Assembly: GCA_937892525.1 (NCBI GenBank)
Contig: CALAEV010000033.1
Location: 5,098-69,097 of the forward strand
DNA length: 64,000 nt
Reading direction: 5' to 3'
Source: an uncultured Clostridia bacterium
GTDB taxonomy: Bacteria; Bacillota; Clostridia; Oscillospirales; Acutalibacteraceae
Under the pieces are notes generated by a model. The model searched no databases. It saw only the letters and a program-made list of their open reading frames with translations, and had not been told where the DNA came from. The position numbers and the translations under genes are program-made. Shown here one piece after another: positions 57,225 through 64,000 of this stretch. The first letter of the stretch is position 1, and each line of letters begins with the position of its first letter.

Positions 57225-58031
57225 ATGAAGCCGTATTATAAAAACCATTTGGTATCTCAGAACAATTTGCTAATACAAAAAATCTCAACAGATACTAACA
57301 CTCAAAGAAATCCTCTAATGAGTTCGTTTCTATTAGACAACTATCAGAGAAAACTAATTGCAATAATGATTTCACATATTACAAAAGATACAACAGAATT
57401 CTGTGAAGAGGTTATACCATTCAGCATGTTTGTTGAAATGATTGGAGTTAAGAGAGGAGGGAATCAATACCGTGAAATAATTAAAAGCATTGATAAACTA
57501 TTAAGAATGTCATTTTGTATTGAGGTTGAGCCCGGTGTGTATGAGTATCACCATTGGTTTAAGGATGGATGTAGAATAGACACCAACAAAAACCTGATAT
57601 ATGTCTGTTTTAGTGATGGGATGAGAAAGTTCCTTCTTGAAAAAACAAGGTGTTTTACTCAGTATGAATTAGGATACATATTATCTCTGAAGAAAAAGTA
57701 TAGCTCAAGACTTTACGAATACTTACACTCATTTCTTGCATTTGGTTCGGCAAATATTTCTGCTGAAAATATTAAAAAACTTATAACCGACAACGAAGTG
57801 AAAGAAAATAAATATATAAAAACTCTTATATTAGAACCCGCTATTAAAGAAATAAATGATAAGACTGATTTGCATATTACATATGAACCTTATTATAGAA
57901 AGGATATTACTGGTAAAAAGTACTTATCATCATTTAAATTCAAAATCGACCTACAAGATGACAACTGCATAAATGAAATTAAAATCAACAAGTGGGGACT
58001 AGATAAAAAAGCTATTTTGGGAGAGGAATAA
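57225..58031 (+). CDS. rep: Plasmid replication initiator, Rep_3 superfamily
   Basis: A 268-residue initiator with two winged-helix units typical of RepB/Rep_3 proteins. The first (about 10-125) contains NPLMSSFLLDNYQRKLIAIMIS, shown in part as LDNYQRKLIA; the second (about 145-250) contains TQYELGYILSLKKKYSSRLYEYL in part and a following FKFKID strand. These proteins bind iterons and initiate theta replication, usually repressing their own gene. The start has AAAGGAG upstream. It lies divergent from mob, with candidate iterons after the stop. It is the clearest sign of a plasmid origin for this region. Confidence 0.88.
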   Translation: MKPYYKNHLVSQNNLLIQKISTDTNTQRNPLMSSFLLDNYQRKLIAIMISHITKDTTEFCEEVIPFSMFVEMIGVKRGGNQYREIIKSIDKLLRMSFCIEVEPGVYEYHHWFKDGCRIDTNKNLIYVCFSDGMRKFLLEKTRCFTQYELGYILSLKKKYSSRLYEYLHSFLAFGSANISAENIKKLITDNEVKENKYIKTLILEPAIKEINDKTDLHITYEPYYRKDITGKKYLSSFKFKIDLQDDNCINEIKINKWGLDKKAILGEE

Positions 58032-58050
58032 TATTAAACAATAAATAACC

Positions 58051-58120
58051 GTGTATTTTTCTAACCGTAGTATATAATTGCGTGTATTTCACTAACTTCA
58101 ATGTGTGTATTTTATTAACT
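58051..58120 (+). repeat. Three iteron-like direct repeats after rep
   Basis: Units with consensus GTGTATTT-NNN-TAAC(C/T) lie at 58051-58066, 58082-58097 and 58105-58120, with start-to-start distances of 31 and 23 bases. They follow the Rep_3 gene and are the best candidate for the replication origin. The rest of the gap to 58360 holds hairpins (58141-58169, 58245-58263) and a terminator. Confidence 0.6.
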
Positions 58121-58140
58121 TAATATCAATGAAAAAAGTC

Positions 58141-58169
58141 TCCAAATCCTTGATATACAAGAGTTTGGA
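58141..58169. terminator. Hairpin after rep, possible terminator
   Basis: TCCAAA (58141-58146) pairs with TTTGGA (58164-58169), and CTTG (58149-58152) pairs with CAAG (58158-58161). A T-rich stretch follows at some distance. Confidence 0.45.
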
Positions 58170-58244
58170 TATTTTCAATTTTTTTAGAGAAAACAATATT
58201 AAAATAAAACAATATCTAATATAAAAAACAAGGTAAATCCTATG

Positions 58245-58263
58245 AAACGTCAAAATGACGTTT
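58245..58263. repeat. Perfect inverted repeat in the origin region
   Basis: AAACGTCA (58245-58252) and TGACGTTT (58256-58263) with a three-base centre. It is not followed by a T-run, so it is more likely a protein-binding site or part of the origin than a terminator. Confidence 0.5.
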
Positions 58264-58314
58264 GTGTGCATTAAAAAGAATGATTTATAAATTATTTATT
58301 GATTTTTAAACTAT

Positions 58315-58344
58315 AAAAAACGGATGTTTTATCATCCGTTTTTT
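58315..58344. terminator. Bidirectional terminator
   Basis: Arms AAAAAACGGATG and CATCCGTTTTTT (58315-58326 and 58333-58344), just after the end of the minus-strand gene at 58360. Confidence 0.85.
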
Positions 58345-58359
58345 ATCTGATTATGTGCT

Positions 58360-59049
58360 TTAATCTACTAAATATGTCCATGTTCTTATTTTGGATAGTC
58401 CATACTTTTTGAGATATGTATCTAAACGTTTTTCAAAATTTTTGAGAACTATTTCTAATCCATCAATAATATGTTGGATATCATCTTTATTTAATTTTTT
58501 TAATCTTCTGCAATCACTCCACATCCAGGGCTCATTTTCTGGATTCTGATAATCATAACATGTGCTATATGACACTAACTTACAAGTATCAGGTTCGCTA
58601 TAATATTGAATGCTGGTATAACATTCACAATAATTTTTAGATAAACATTGTTTTAGATTTTCAATTTCATCTTTTAAGTCTTTCATGTTTTCTTCTTTGA
58701 AATATTCACAACTTGTTTCTGCATAGCTTGCCATGTTAGAAGCTTCTTCATGTTCTTCAATAGTTGAAACTAAATTAATACCATATCCAAAGGCAAAATC
58801 TGTCTTAATGTATGGCTTTTCAATTGAGATGATATCACCATTTGATAATTCAACAATATAATCTGTTTTCTTTTTCATATGATTATGCATGCTTAAATCT
58901 TTTGGCCATACTTCATTAATTATAATGTTCATAAATTCTTCTTTAAGTTCTTTTTGTGTTTTCATGGTTTTAATTTCTCTTTCTTCATAACTTTCCATCT
59001 GGTTTCTTGATGATTTTTCTTTAATGATTGAAATATTCTTATTATCCAT
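58360..59049 (-). CDS. Acidic cytoplasmic protein of unknown function
   Basis: A 229-residue protein that I cannot assign. It has no membrane segment or signal peptide. The N-terminal 40 residues are charged and possibly disordered. The middle contains YIVELSNGDIISIEKPYIKTDFAFGYG, shown in part as ELSNGDIISIEKPYI, and several Cys residues (SCEYF, LSKNYCECY, STCYDY). The C-terminal third is helical (IQHIIDGLEIVLKNFEKRL). It lies beside the Rep gene and has two copies of the two-part box found upstream of rep, so it may be regulated together with replication. Confidence 0.65.
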   Translation of the reverse strand: MDNKNISIIKEKSSRNQMESYEEREIKTMKTQKELKEEFMNIIINEVWPKDLSMHNHMKKKTDYIVELSNGDIISIEKPYIKTDFAFGYGINLVSTIEEHEEASNMASYAETSCEYFKEENMKDLKDEIENLKQCLSKNYCECYTSIQYYSEPDTCKLVSYSTCYDYQNPENEPWMWSDCRRLKKLNKDDIQHIIDGLEIVLKNFEKRLDTYLKKYGLSKIRTWTYLVD

Positions 59050-59125
59050 ATTTGTCTTTCCGCCACCTTTAAATTTGTTTTGTTATTTTTCTTCCAAGCC
59101 GTTTTTCAGGTGTCTTGCTTGTTTT

Positions 59126-59168
59126 CATAAAAAGTATGTAAGATTTAAAAAAATATTTTTTCATATAT
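59126..59168 (-). promoter_or_regulatory. Two-part box, copy near the 58360 gene
   Basis: On the minus strand, ATATATGAAAAA (59168-59157), 18 bases, then CATACTTTTTATG (59138-59126). It is the proximal of two copies before the gene at 58360-59049. Confidence 0.5.
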
Positions 59169-59200
59169 AGAAAAACTAAACTTTTAAACTTTTTATTTTC

Positions 59201-59250
59201 TTTTTACATCTTAAGTATGAAGGAAATTTTAAAAACAAATTTTCATATAT
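59201..59250 (-). promoter_or_regulatory. Two-part box, distal copy
   Basis: On the minus strand, ATATATGAAAAT (59250-59239), 19 bases, then CATACTTAAGATGTAAAAA (59219-59201). It nearly matches the region before rep (57157-57207), with one base different in the 19-base box. Confidence 0.55.
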
Positions 59251-59281
59251 AAAAAAACTGAGTTTTTTGAAAAAAATAAAA

Positions 59282-59301
59282 AGTTCCACATATGTGGAAC
59301 T
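59282..59301 (-). terminator. Terminator after the HNH-like gene
   Basis: A 20-base perfect palindrome AGTTCCACATATGTGGAACT is followed on the minus strand by a T-rich run. Confidence 0.75.
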
Positions 59302-59342
59302 AAAAAGTGTCTCTTTGAGAGATTGTATATTTTTTATAATGA

Positions 59343-60413
59343 TTATAAAGAGTACCTTCTATCAAGTAAATTTGGAATAAGTTTTCTTTGTGACAAACTA
59401 AACTCTTTAATCGCTTGTTTAAGGGGACTGATATTAATATTGAAGATATTTGTCGTATAATCAGCTGTTTTTCTACAAACATCTTGAAATACATCGTTAT
59501 CAACTAAAGTTTTTGCTACAGTGGGGTTCACAAAAATGTTTTCAGTATTACCGAATAATATATAATTTATAGTTGAAAGTTGTTCCTCCAATGATAAACT
59601 GCGAAGTTGCTTGTAAAACTTTCTATATCTTTTATCTCCGTTTTTGATAAAGGCTAATACAACACTTGATTCTTTAAGTGGTAATGCCATTATGTGGATA
59701 CAGGAAGCTCTCGCTTTAATATCATCATTGTAAATATCGTTAATTAACCCATCTTCTAAATCTCCAACCAGTGTAATTGCATCTTGAGCTGCATATGGGA
59801 TAACATAATCTAAATGTTTGAAAAAACATAAATAGTATGAATTGTTGTTTTTTTCTAATGATTTTTTGGAATATTGATATTCTTTTGAGTAATTATCAAA
59901 ATCAATTTCTGCCCAAAATATTTTTTCGTCTGTAATTCCAGAATGACCTTTGTTTTTTAGCAATTTGTAAAATTCTATTTCATTTGTCATTTTCCAAATT
60001 AAATATAAATAATTTTTCATTGCAATTTGCGATAACATAGCATCTGAGGGCAAGTTGTTATAACCATCTGGATTTTCATAATCGTTAAAAACCTTACTAT
60101 CACAATCATTACATATTATTTGAAATGTACCTGTATTTTTTATTCCTCTGCTTTCTTTGGACGGATGTAGCGATTTATCTAAAAAAGAAAAAACCTTACC
60201 ATTTTCAGCAATTCTATCTAAAGCAAAAATGGGAATAGAATGAGAGTTGCAAAAACTTGTACAACTTTTACCACAATAATAACAGCTCTCTTGCTTAGTG
60301 TTTTCTGCTGCTTGTGAAGTGAGACGAGACAACATTTTATTTGCTCTAATTTCCATATCCTTAGACGTTGGTTCGGAAGTAAGTCTAATAAAATTAAAAT
60401 TAGTATTTTCCAT
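59343..60413 (-). CDS. HNH-like treble-clef zinc protein of unknown function
   Basis: A 356-residue protein. The N-terminal part has CYYCGKSC and NSHSIP, then IICNDCDSKVF with FNDYE: two CXXC pairs and an intervening His, arranged like an HNH/treble-clef nuclease core (about 40-115). The C-terminal 230 residues are helical without a named domain. Such zinc modules with large helical partners occur in uncharacterised defence proteins. An AAGGAG ribosome site precedes ATG 60413. It lies between the 58360 gene and abiH, all on the minus strand. Nuclease function is not proven because the catalytic His and Asn are uncertain. Confidence 0.62.
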   Translation of the reverse strand: MENTNFNFIRLTSEPTSKDMEIRANKMLSRLTSQAAENTKQESCYYCGKSCTSFCNSHSIPIFALDRIAENGKVFSFLDKSLHPSKESRGIKNTGTFQIICNDCDSKVFNDYENPDGYNNLPSDAMLSQIAMKNYLYLIWKMTNEIEFYKLLKNKGHSGITDEKIFWAEIDFDNYSKEYQYSKKSLEKNNNSYYLCFFKHLDYVIPYAAQDAITLVGDLEDGLINDIYNDDIKARASCIHIMALPLKESSVVLAFIKNGDKRYRKFYKQLRSLSLEEQLSTINYILFGNTENIFVNPTVAKTLVDNDVFQDVCRKTADYTTNIFNINISPLKQAIKEFSLSQRKLIPNLLDRRYSL

Positions 60414-60582
60414 ATCTTTCTCCTTAAAGTGCTAAAAATAAACTATATCGTTCAACAATTGTTTTTGTAACCTTAATCATCACAATATAGTAATCTCTTG
60501 TTAAAAGCATAATAGAACAGCTAAGTAACAAGCACGATCATCCAAATATTAATTTTACTAGAAATAAAATTAATCGAAATTT

Positions 60583-61695
60583 TTATGTATTTAACTCAGG
60601 TAACTTTATGAAATTTGTATCCGGTTCTACATCAAAACCAAAGTTTACAACATAAATGTTTTCCTTTGCTTTATTTATTTCCTCAATAGTAATATCCTCT
60701 AAACAACAATTATTAATAAACATATCTTTAATTGTATTGGCATTTCCCTTTCCGTAATTGTAGATGATTAACTCTGCTGGATTCTTGTCTGTTAGTCTTT
60801 TAAATATTCTACTCCACCACCAATTATCACTTTTACCAATAGAGCAACCATATATAATAAACAATTCAGTTTCATCGAATTTATCATCATATTTTGGTTT
60901 AGACTGAGCCCACAAGGATTTTACAAAAACACGTCTACAATCTCTTTGATTACAATAACTTTGATTTTCTATGCCAAAAAGTAGAGATTTTGGTACATCT
61001 TGCATTCCATGAGGATGAAATATGTCTATTGGCATCAATTTTACATACGGGTCAGAATGACCACTATGATTTTTATAATTATTAGGATTTAAATCTAAAA
61101 CAATATTATTGTTTGATGTGATAAAGGGGATGGGGTCAAACATTTCTTTTTTTAAGTAGAGATAGTTTTCCAATAAGGACGTATAATTAAAATTGATAAA
61201 AATATACTTTAATTCTTCATGGTTATTGATTTTATTGTGGAAACTGATGGTTTCATACTGTTCTTTGGATAAATCTTTTAAGAAGGAACATTTCATCAGC
61301 TTTTTTGCGCAATTCACTTTTGGCTTTATTGTTACATCATTAACCTTTGAAATGTTATTTATGATATCGTTATTAATAATGTCATTTAAGAATCTTGAAA
61401 ATGCTTGTTGAATTTCACTCAAGTCATTATTCAATTTAGCTACTTGTTCCTTATCTGATTCTGAGAGGGAATTTAATACTTCATCAAGAAGTGCCTCAAA
61501 ATCACTCCAATTTTTCTTGCCCTCTCTTTTAGCCTTTTCCATCTGTTCAATTAGCAAATTATTATTGTCAGGATATTTGTATTTGAAGAAAGAGTAAAAA
61601 GAGTTATATGAAGTCGTTATTCCTTTACCATATTTATTAAGCAATGCGATGTCGAATCCATTCCCTATAAATACCATAACTTGATGTTTGCTCAT
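60583..61695 (-). CDS. abiH: AbiH-family abortive infection protein
   Basis: A 370-residue AbiH protein. The family N-terminus is clear: VFIGNGFDIALLNKYG (GNGFD at about 11-15) and TSYNSFYSFF, then NWSDFEALLDEVL (about 65-77). Later conserved parts include FINFNYTSLLENYL and DIFHPHG, and the C-terminal IYGCSIGKSDNWWW resembles the family's Ser/Asp motif. AbiH confers phage resistance in lactococci by an unknown mechanism. ATG 61695 has GGAGG upstream and is preferred over 61710. It strengthens the defence-island reading. Confidence 0.87.
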   Translation of the reverse strand: MSKHQVMVFIGNGFDIALLNKYGKGITTSYNSFYSFFKYKYPDNNNLLIEQMEKAKREGKKNWSDFEALLDEVLNSLSESDKEQVAKLNNDLSEIQQAFSRFLNDIINNDIINNISKVNDVTIKPKVNCAKKLMKCSFLKDLSKEQYETISFHNKINNHEELKYIFINFNYTSLLENYLYLKKEMFDPIPFITSNNNIVLDLNPNNYKNHSGHSDPYVKLMPIDIFHPHGMQDVPKSLLFGIENQSYCNQRDCRRVFVKSLWAQSKPKYDDKFDETELFIIYGCSIGKSDNWWWSRIFKRLTDKNPAELIIYNYGKGNANTIKDMFINNCCLEDITIEEINKAKENIYVVNFGFDVEPDTNFIKLPELNT

Positions 61696-61769
61696 TTTAG
61701 TAACCTCCAAATTTTAATAATAGTCATATACTTGAATAAGTGTTTTCACAAATCACAATGAAAAGCATA

Positions 61770-61785
61770 TTAACTGTACAGTTAA
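61770..61785. promoter_or_regulatory. 16-base perfect palindrome, possible operator
   Basis: TTAACTGTACAGTTAA lies in the divergent gap between abiH and the SWIM-finger gene, about 75 bases before abiH. It is a plausible operator site. The rest of the gap shows AT-rich promoter-like DNA, with a TACAAT box at 61942-61947. Confidence 0.45.
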
Positions 61786-61972
61786 AGTGACTTAAAAACA
61801 CTAAAATTAGCTACATAATATATATCGATAAAATATAGCTTTTCGTGATAAAAATTTATTAAAAACGACATTTGATTTTTCAATGTCCGCAAAAACGGTC
61901 TGAGTTAAAATATAAAATCTTCCCCTTCTGCTATTTCATGTTACAATATAGACAGAAAAGGAGATGTTTTTT

Positions 61973-62791
61973 ATGAGCACAAAAATCGGTTTTAATTTTA
62001 GCGAAAATACAACAGAAAAAAGAGAAATTGTAATTCCAGAAGTTATTGAAGATGAGCAGATAATCCGTAAATCACTTGTAGAAATCAAGTTTCCTGATGT
62101 GTATAAGCCATACACTTATTACAACGATTCATTCAGTCTTAAAATAGGTGACCGTGTATTTGTTGATGGCAAACTTGAAGGCGTCATGGGTGTTGTTGTG
62201 AATATCACTTATAACTTTAAAATCAAGTTGTCCGACTACAAGCATGTAATCGGTAAGGCAGATGCAAATGTGCAGGGTGAATTTCACTTCGCAGGCAGTC
62301 ATTTTATTACATTCGACCCGAATGCATTACCTTATGAAAAGGCACTTACTTGGTTCAAAGCACCTGAAGCAGACGAAGAATATGTGACTGTTACAGATGG
62401 TTTAACGTTCCCATTAGAAACTCTTGATGGCTTGCAATATGACCAAGGCGACCTTGAAAACGGTGGCGATATCTATATGGATAACGATGTTCAGTATATC
62501 GAGCTTAACGGTACAAAAGGCAGAGCAATCGTGACAACATCAAAGCCATATATTGTGGAATTCACATACAAAAATGGCGAAATCAGCGAACTTTATTGTG
62601 AGTGCTATCACTTAACACCTTGTAAGCACTGCTTCGCAACCTTAATGCAACTTCGTGATATTGTGAAGTGCATTGAAGAAAATTATAATGAACAATATGA
62701 AAAAACAAATTACTTTGCAGCAATTCTTAAAGGTAAATTCTTTAATATAGTAATTGACAGTAATAAAACAGGTTCAATTAATATAGGTTGA
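61973..62791 (+). CDS. SWIM-type zinc-finger protein
   Basis: A 272-residue protein with a C-terminal SWIM-like finger: CECYHLTPCKHC (CXC-X5-C-K-H-C, about 215-228). An earlier region (about 55-90, LKIGDRVFVDGKLEGVMGVV and IKLSDY) looks like a small beta-barrel. There is no helicase or kinase domain, unlike many SWIM proteins. SWIM fingers bind DNA or proteins, but the function here is unknown. ATG 61973 follows AAAAGGAGATG. It is divergent from abiH and ends 128 bases before a terminator-like hairpin. Confidence 0.75.
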   Translation: MSTKIGFNFSENTTEKREIVIPEVIEDEQIIRKSLVEIKFPDVYKPYTYYNDSFSLKIGDRVFVDGKLEGVMGVVVNITYNFKIKLSDYKHVIGKADANVQGEFHFAGSHFITFDPNALPYEKALTWFKAPEADEEYVTVTDGLTFPLETLDGLQYDQGDLENGGDIYMDNDVQYIELNGTKGRAIVTTSKPYIVEFTYKNGEISELYCECYHLTPCKHCFATLMQLRDIVKCIEENYNEQYEKTNYFAAILKGKFFNIVIDSNKTGSINIG

Positions 62792-62918
62792 TAATCAGTA
62801 ATATAAGTAGGTGTCAGATATGATGTCGATTATTTTGGTATTATAATCATAGTTAGATTATGTTAAAGAGCAACTATATTCATATATGCTACACAATTGT
62901 TAGAATGATATTGAAAAT

Positions 62919-62952
62919 ACAGCATCTACTAATTTTGGTAGATGCTGTTTAA
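62919..62952 (+). terminator. Intrinsic terminator
   Basis: Arms ACAGCATCTAC (62919-62929) and GTAGATGCTGT (62938-62948), then TT. The surrounding gap (62792-63145) otherwise contains only AT-rich DNA and the next promoter. Confidence 0.75.
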
Positions 62953-63087
62953 TTATTGGAGTTGTTATTGTGTCTTTATTGCAAGTTTGAACTGTGATGG
63001 AAATCTAGTTGCAGATTTAAATAATTTAAATTCTTTAAGAATGAATGTTTATGTAAAAGTTTACGGACTGAACGTTATAATAGCATA

Positions 63088-63116
63088 TTGAATGTTTCTA
63101 TATCAAATGATATAAT
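63088..63116 (+). promoter_or_regulatory. Promoter of the SseB-like gene
   Basis: TTGAAT (63088-63093), a 17-base spacer and TATAAT (63111-63116), 30 bases before the start codon. Confidence 0.65.
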
Positions 63117-63145
63117 AAAAGTATAATTTTATTGGAGAAATTGAT

Positions 63146-63619
63146 ATGGGTGTTAAACGCAAAGCTTTAGAAAATGGTAATGTTTTAAGATTTTTAGTTG
63201 ACAGGTTCAATAAAGACCAAACAGATGAAAATTTTATTTCTGTGTTCAGATGTTTAAGAGATAGCTTTGTTTGGATTCCTTGCAATCTTGAAATGAGCGA
63301 TGCAGATATGGAAATGTTTACTAATGTTTCTGCTGGAGATGTAGTAAAGACAACTGGAGATATCAAATTGGTTCCAGACACATTGAAGAATGGTGATTAT
63401 TTATTTCTTCCAGTCTTCTCTAACTGCGAACAGATGGGAGAAGATTATGGTAACCATTTCAGCAAGGTTGAAAAGCATTTCTTTGAAGCAATGTCAATGG
63501 CTATGGCAAGAGAAGATATCTGCGGAATAGTGTTAGATGCATTTTCACAACCTTTTGTTATTGCAAAAGATGCGTTTGAGTTTATTGGAAACTTACCAAG
63601 TGAAATTGAGAAAGAATAG
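63146..63619 (+). CDS. SseB-like protein
   Basis: A 157-residue protein resembling the N-terminal SseB domain: SVFRCLRDSFVWIPCNLEM, then the LKNGDYLFLPVFSNCEQM strand pair (about 92-106) and a C-terminal GIVLDAFSQPFVIAKDAFEFI segment. SseB domains occur in type VII or enhanced-serine-sensitivity proteins and in many uncharacterised Firmicute proteins; the function is unclear. It has a GGAGA ribosome site and is followed by the partial gene at 63631. Confidence 0.68.
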   Translation: MGVKRKALENGNVLRFLVDRFNKDQTDENFISVFRCLRDSFVWIPCNLEMSDADMEMFTNVSAGDVVKTTGDIKLVPDTLKNGDYLFLPVFSNCEQMGEDYGNHFSKVEKHFFEAMSMAMAREDICGIVLDAFSQPFVIAKDAFEFIGNLPSEIEKE

Positions 63620-63630
63620 AGGTGTGAGAT

Positions 63631-64000
63631 ATGTTCAATGAAGATATAATAAAACAAAATGTAGTTGGAACATCAGGTAATAGCTATGTTTCTGGCTTAA
63701 GATGGATTGAACGAGAATATGGAGTAGATTTAGAAGAGGAATTCTATAAAGATGGTTGTAGTAATTTGTTACAATTATTGGAATCAAGCAAGAAAGAACC
63801 TAACATATCAGAAAAAGAAATACATGCCAGAAGAGATAGATGCTCACACTTGAAGAAATTCATTGAATTAGCAAGTAAGGTTGAAGATGTAGATAGCTCA
63901 TCTAATTTAGTAAATAAAAAAATTGAAGAAGTTATTCGAGCATATAAAAAAGATTTTGATAGAATTAATCAAGAAGAACGTTACAAATGGGAAGCGGTCA
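63631..64000 (+). CDS. N-terminal part of a protein of unknown function, cut by the window edge
   Basis: The frame from ATG 63631 (ribosome site AGAGGTG) is open to the last base, giving 123 residues so far. It begins MFNEDIIKQNVVGTSGNSY and is polar and helical. The segment near the edge (DFDRINQEERYKWEAV) resembles the start of a domain found before McrB-type AAA restriction proteins, but this is a weak impression. It lies 11 bases after the SseB-like gene and is probably cotranscribed with it. Confidence 0.6.
   Translation, partial: MFNEDIIKQNVVGTSGNSYVSGLRWIEREYGVDLEEEFYKDGCSNLLQLLESSKKEPNISEKEIHARRDRCSHLKKFIELASKVEDVDSSSNLVNKKIEEVIRAYKKDFDRINQEERYKWEAV

Noticed and set aside
58051..58120. 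Iteron-like repeats as a CRISPR array
   Set aside because: The units are short, AT-rich and spaced unevenly, with no cas genes; the position next to rep fits iterons.

Overview
The window is AT-rich, densely coded DNA of a low-GC Firmicute, most likely an uncultured or commensal gut Clostridia (Ruminococcaceae/Oscillospirales type). This is inferred from strong AAGGAG-type ribosome sites, sigma-A promoters, CsoR/CopA, the YfmF/YfmH-Lgt-FolD order, DUF951-PrfA, PASTA kinase-like architecture and glycan-degrading enzymes. No rRNA or CRISPR array is seen. One tRNA (Trp, CCA) is present.

Bases 1-44,600 look like ordinary chromosome in short operons. They hold a GH3 glucosidase and RmuC; a peptide-binding lipoprotein with a DUF1015 protein; a decayed REP-associated transposase carrying two hairpin repeats; YczE-like and prohibitin-like membrane proteins; a radical SAM enzyme; yfmF-yfmH-lgt-folD; a copper-response unit (csoR, then copA fused to a CopZ-like domain); M18 peptidase-coaE-tsaC-prfA-DUF951; an S1-domain protein; a surface lipase-like protein; galT; an MFS transporter; a flavoprotein; a TetR unit; a GH29 fucosidase; a PASTA pseudokinase; two FAD oxidoreductases with an MntR-like and an XRE regulator; and a five-gene operon with two esterase-like proteins, a phosphohexomutase, a sialidase and a GH43 enzyme. 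Fucosidase, sialidase, GalT and GH3 together suggest foraging on host or dietary glycans with cytoplasmic enzymes.

From about 45,000 to the right edge the content changes to accessory DNA. A tRNA-Trp gene and a remnant of a MobV relaxase C-terminus are followed by a nine-gene type I restriction operon (45,332-56,110): a single-TRD protein, HsdM, an ATPase-TOPRIM protein of OLD/PARIS type, HsdS, a two-TM zinc-ribbon protein, a 58-residue basic protein missed by length-filtered gene calling, a HAD phosphatase, HsdR and a YgjP-like metallopeptidase. It reads as one transcription unit from a consensus promoter flanked by direct repeats.

Next comes a plasmid-like backbone: a complete MobV relaxase, a two-hairpin oriT candidate, a Rep_3 initiator, three iteron-like repeats and a recurring upstream motif. 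Beyond it lie a protein of unknown function, an HNH-like zinc protein, AbiH, a SWIM-finger protein, an SseB-like protein and a gene cut by the window edge. The right-hand 19 kb is best read as a plasmid-derived defence island. No integrase and no att repeats were found, so its ends are not fixed. The ATPase-TOPRIM gene inside the restriction operon is the best candidate for an undescribed arrangement.
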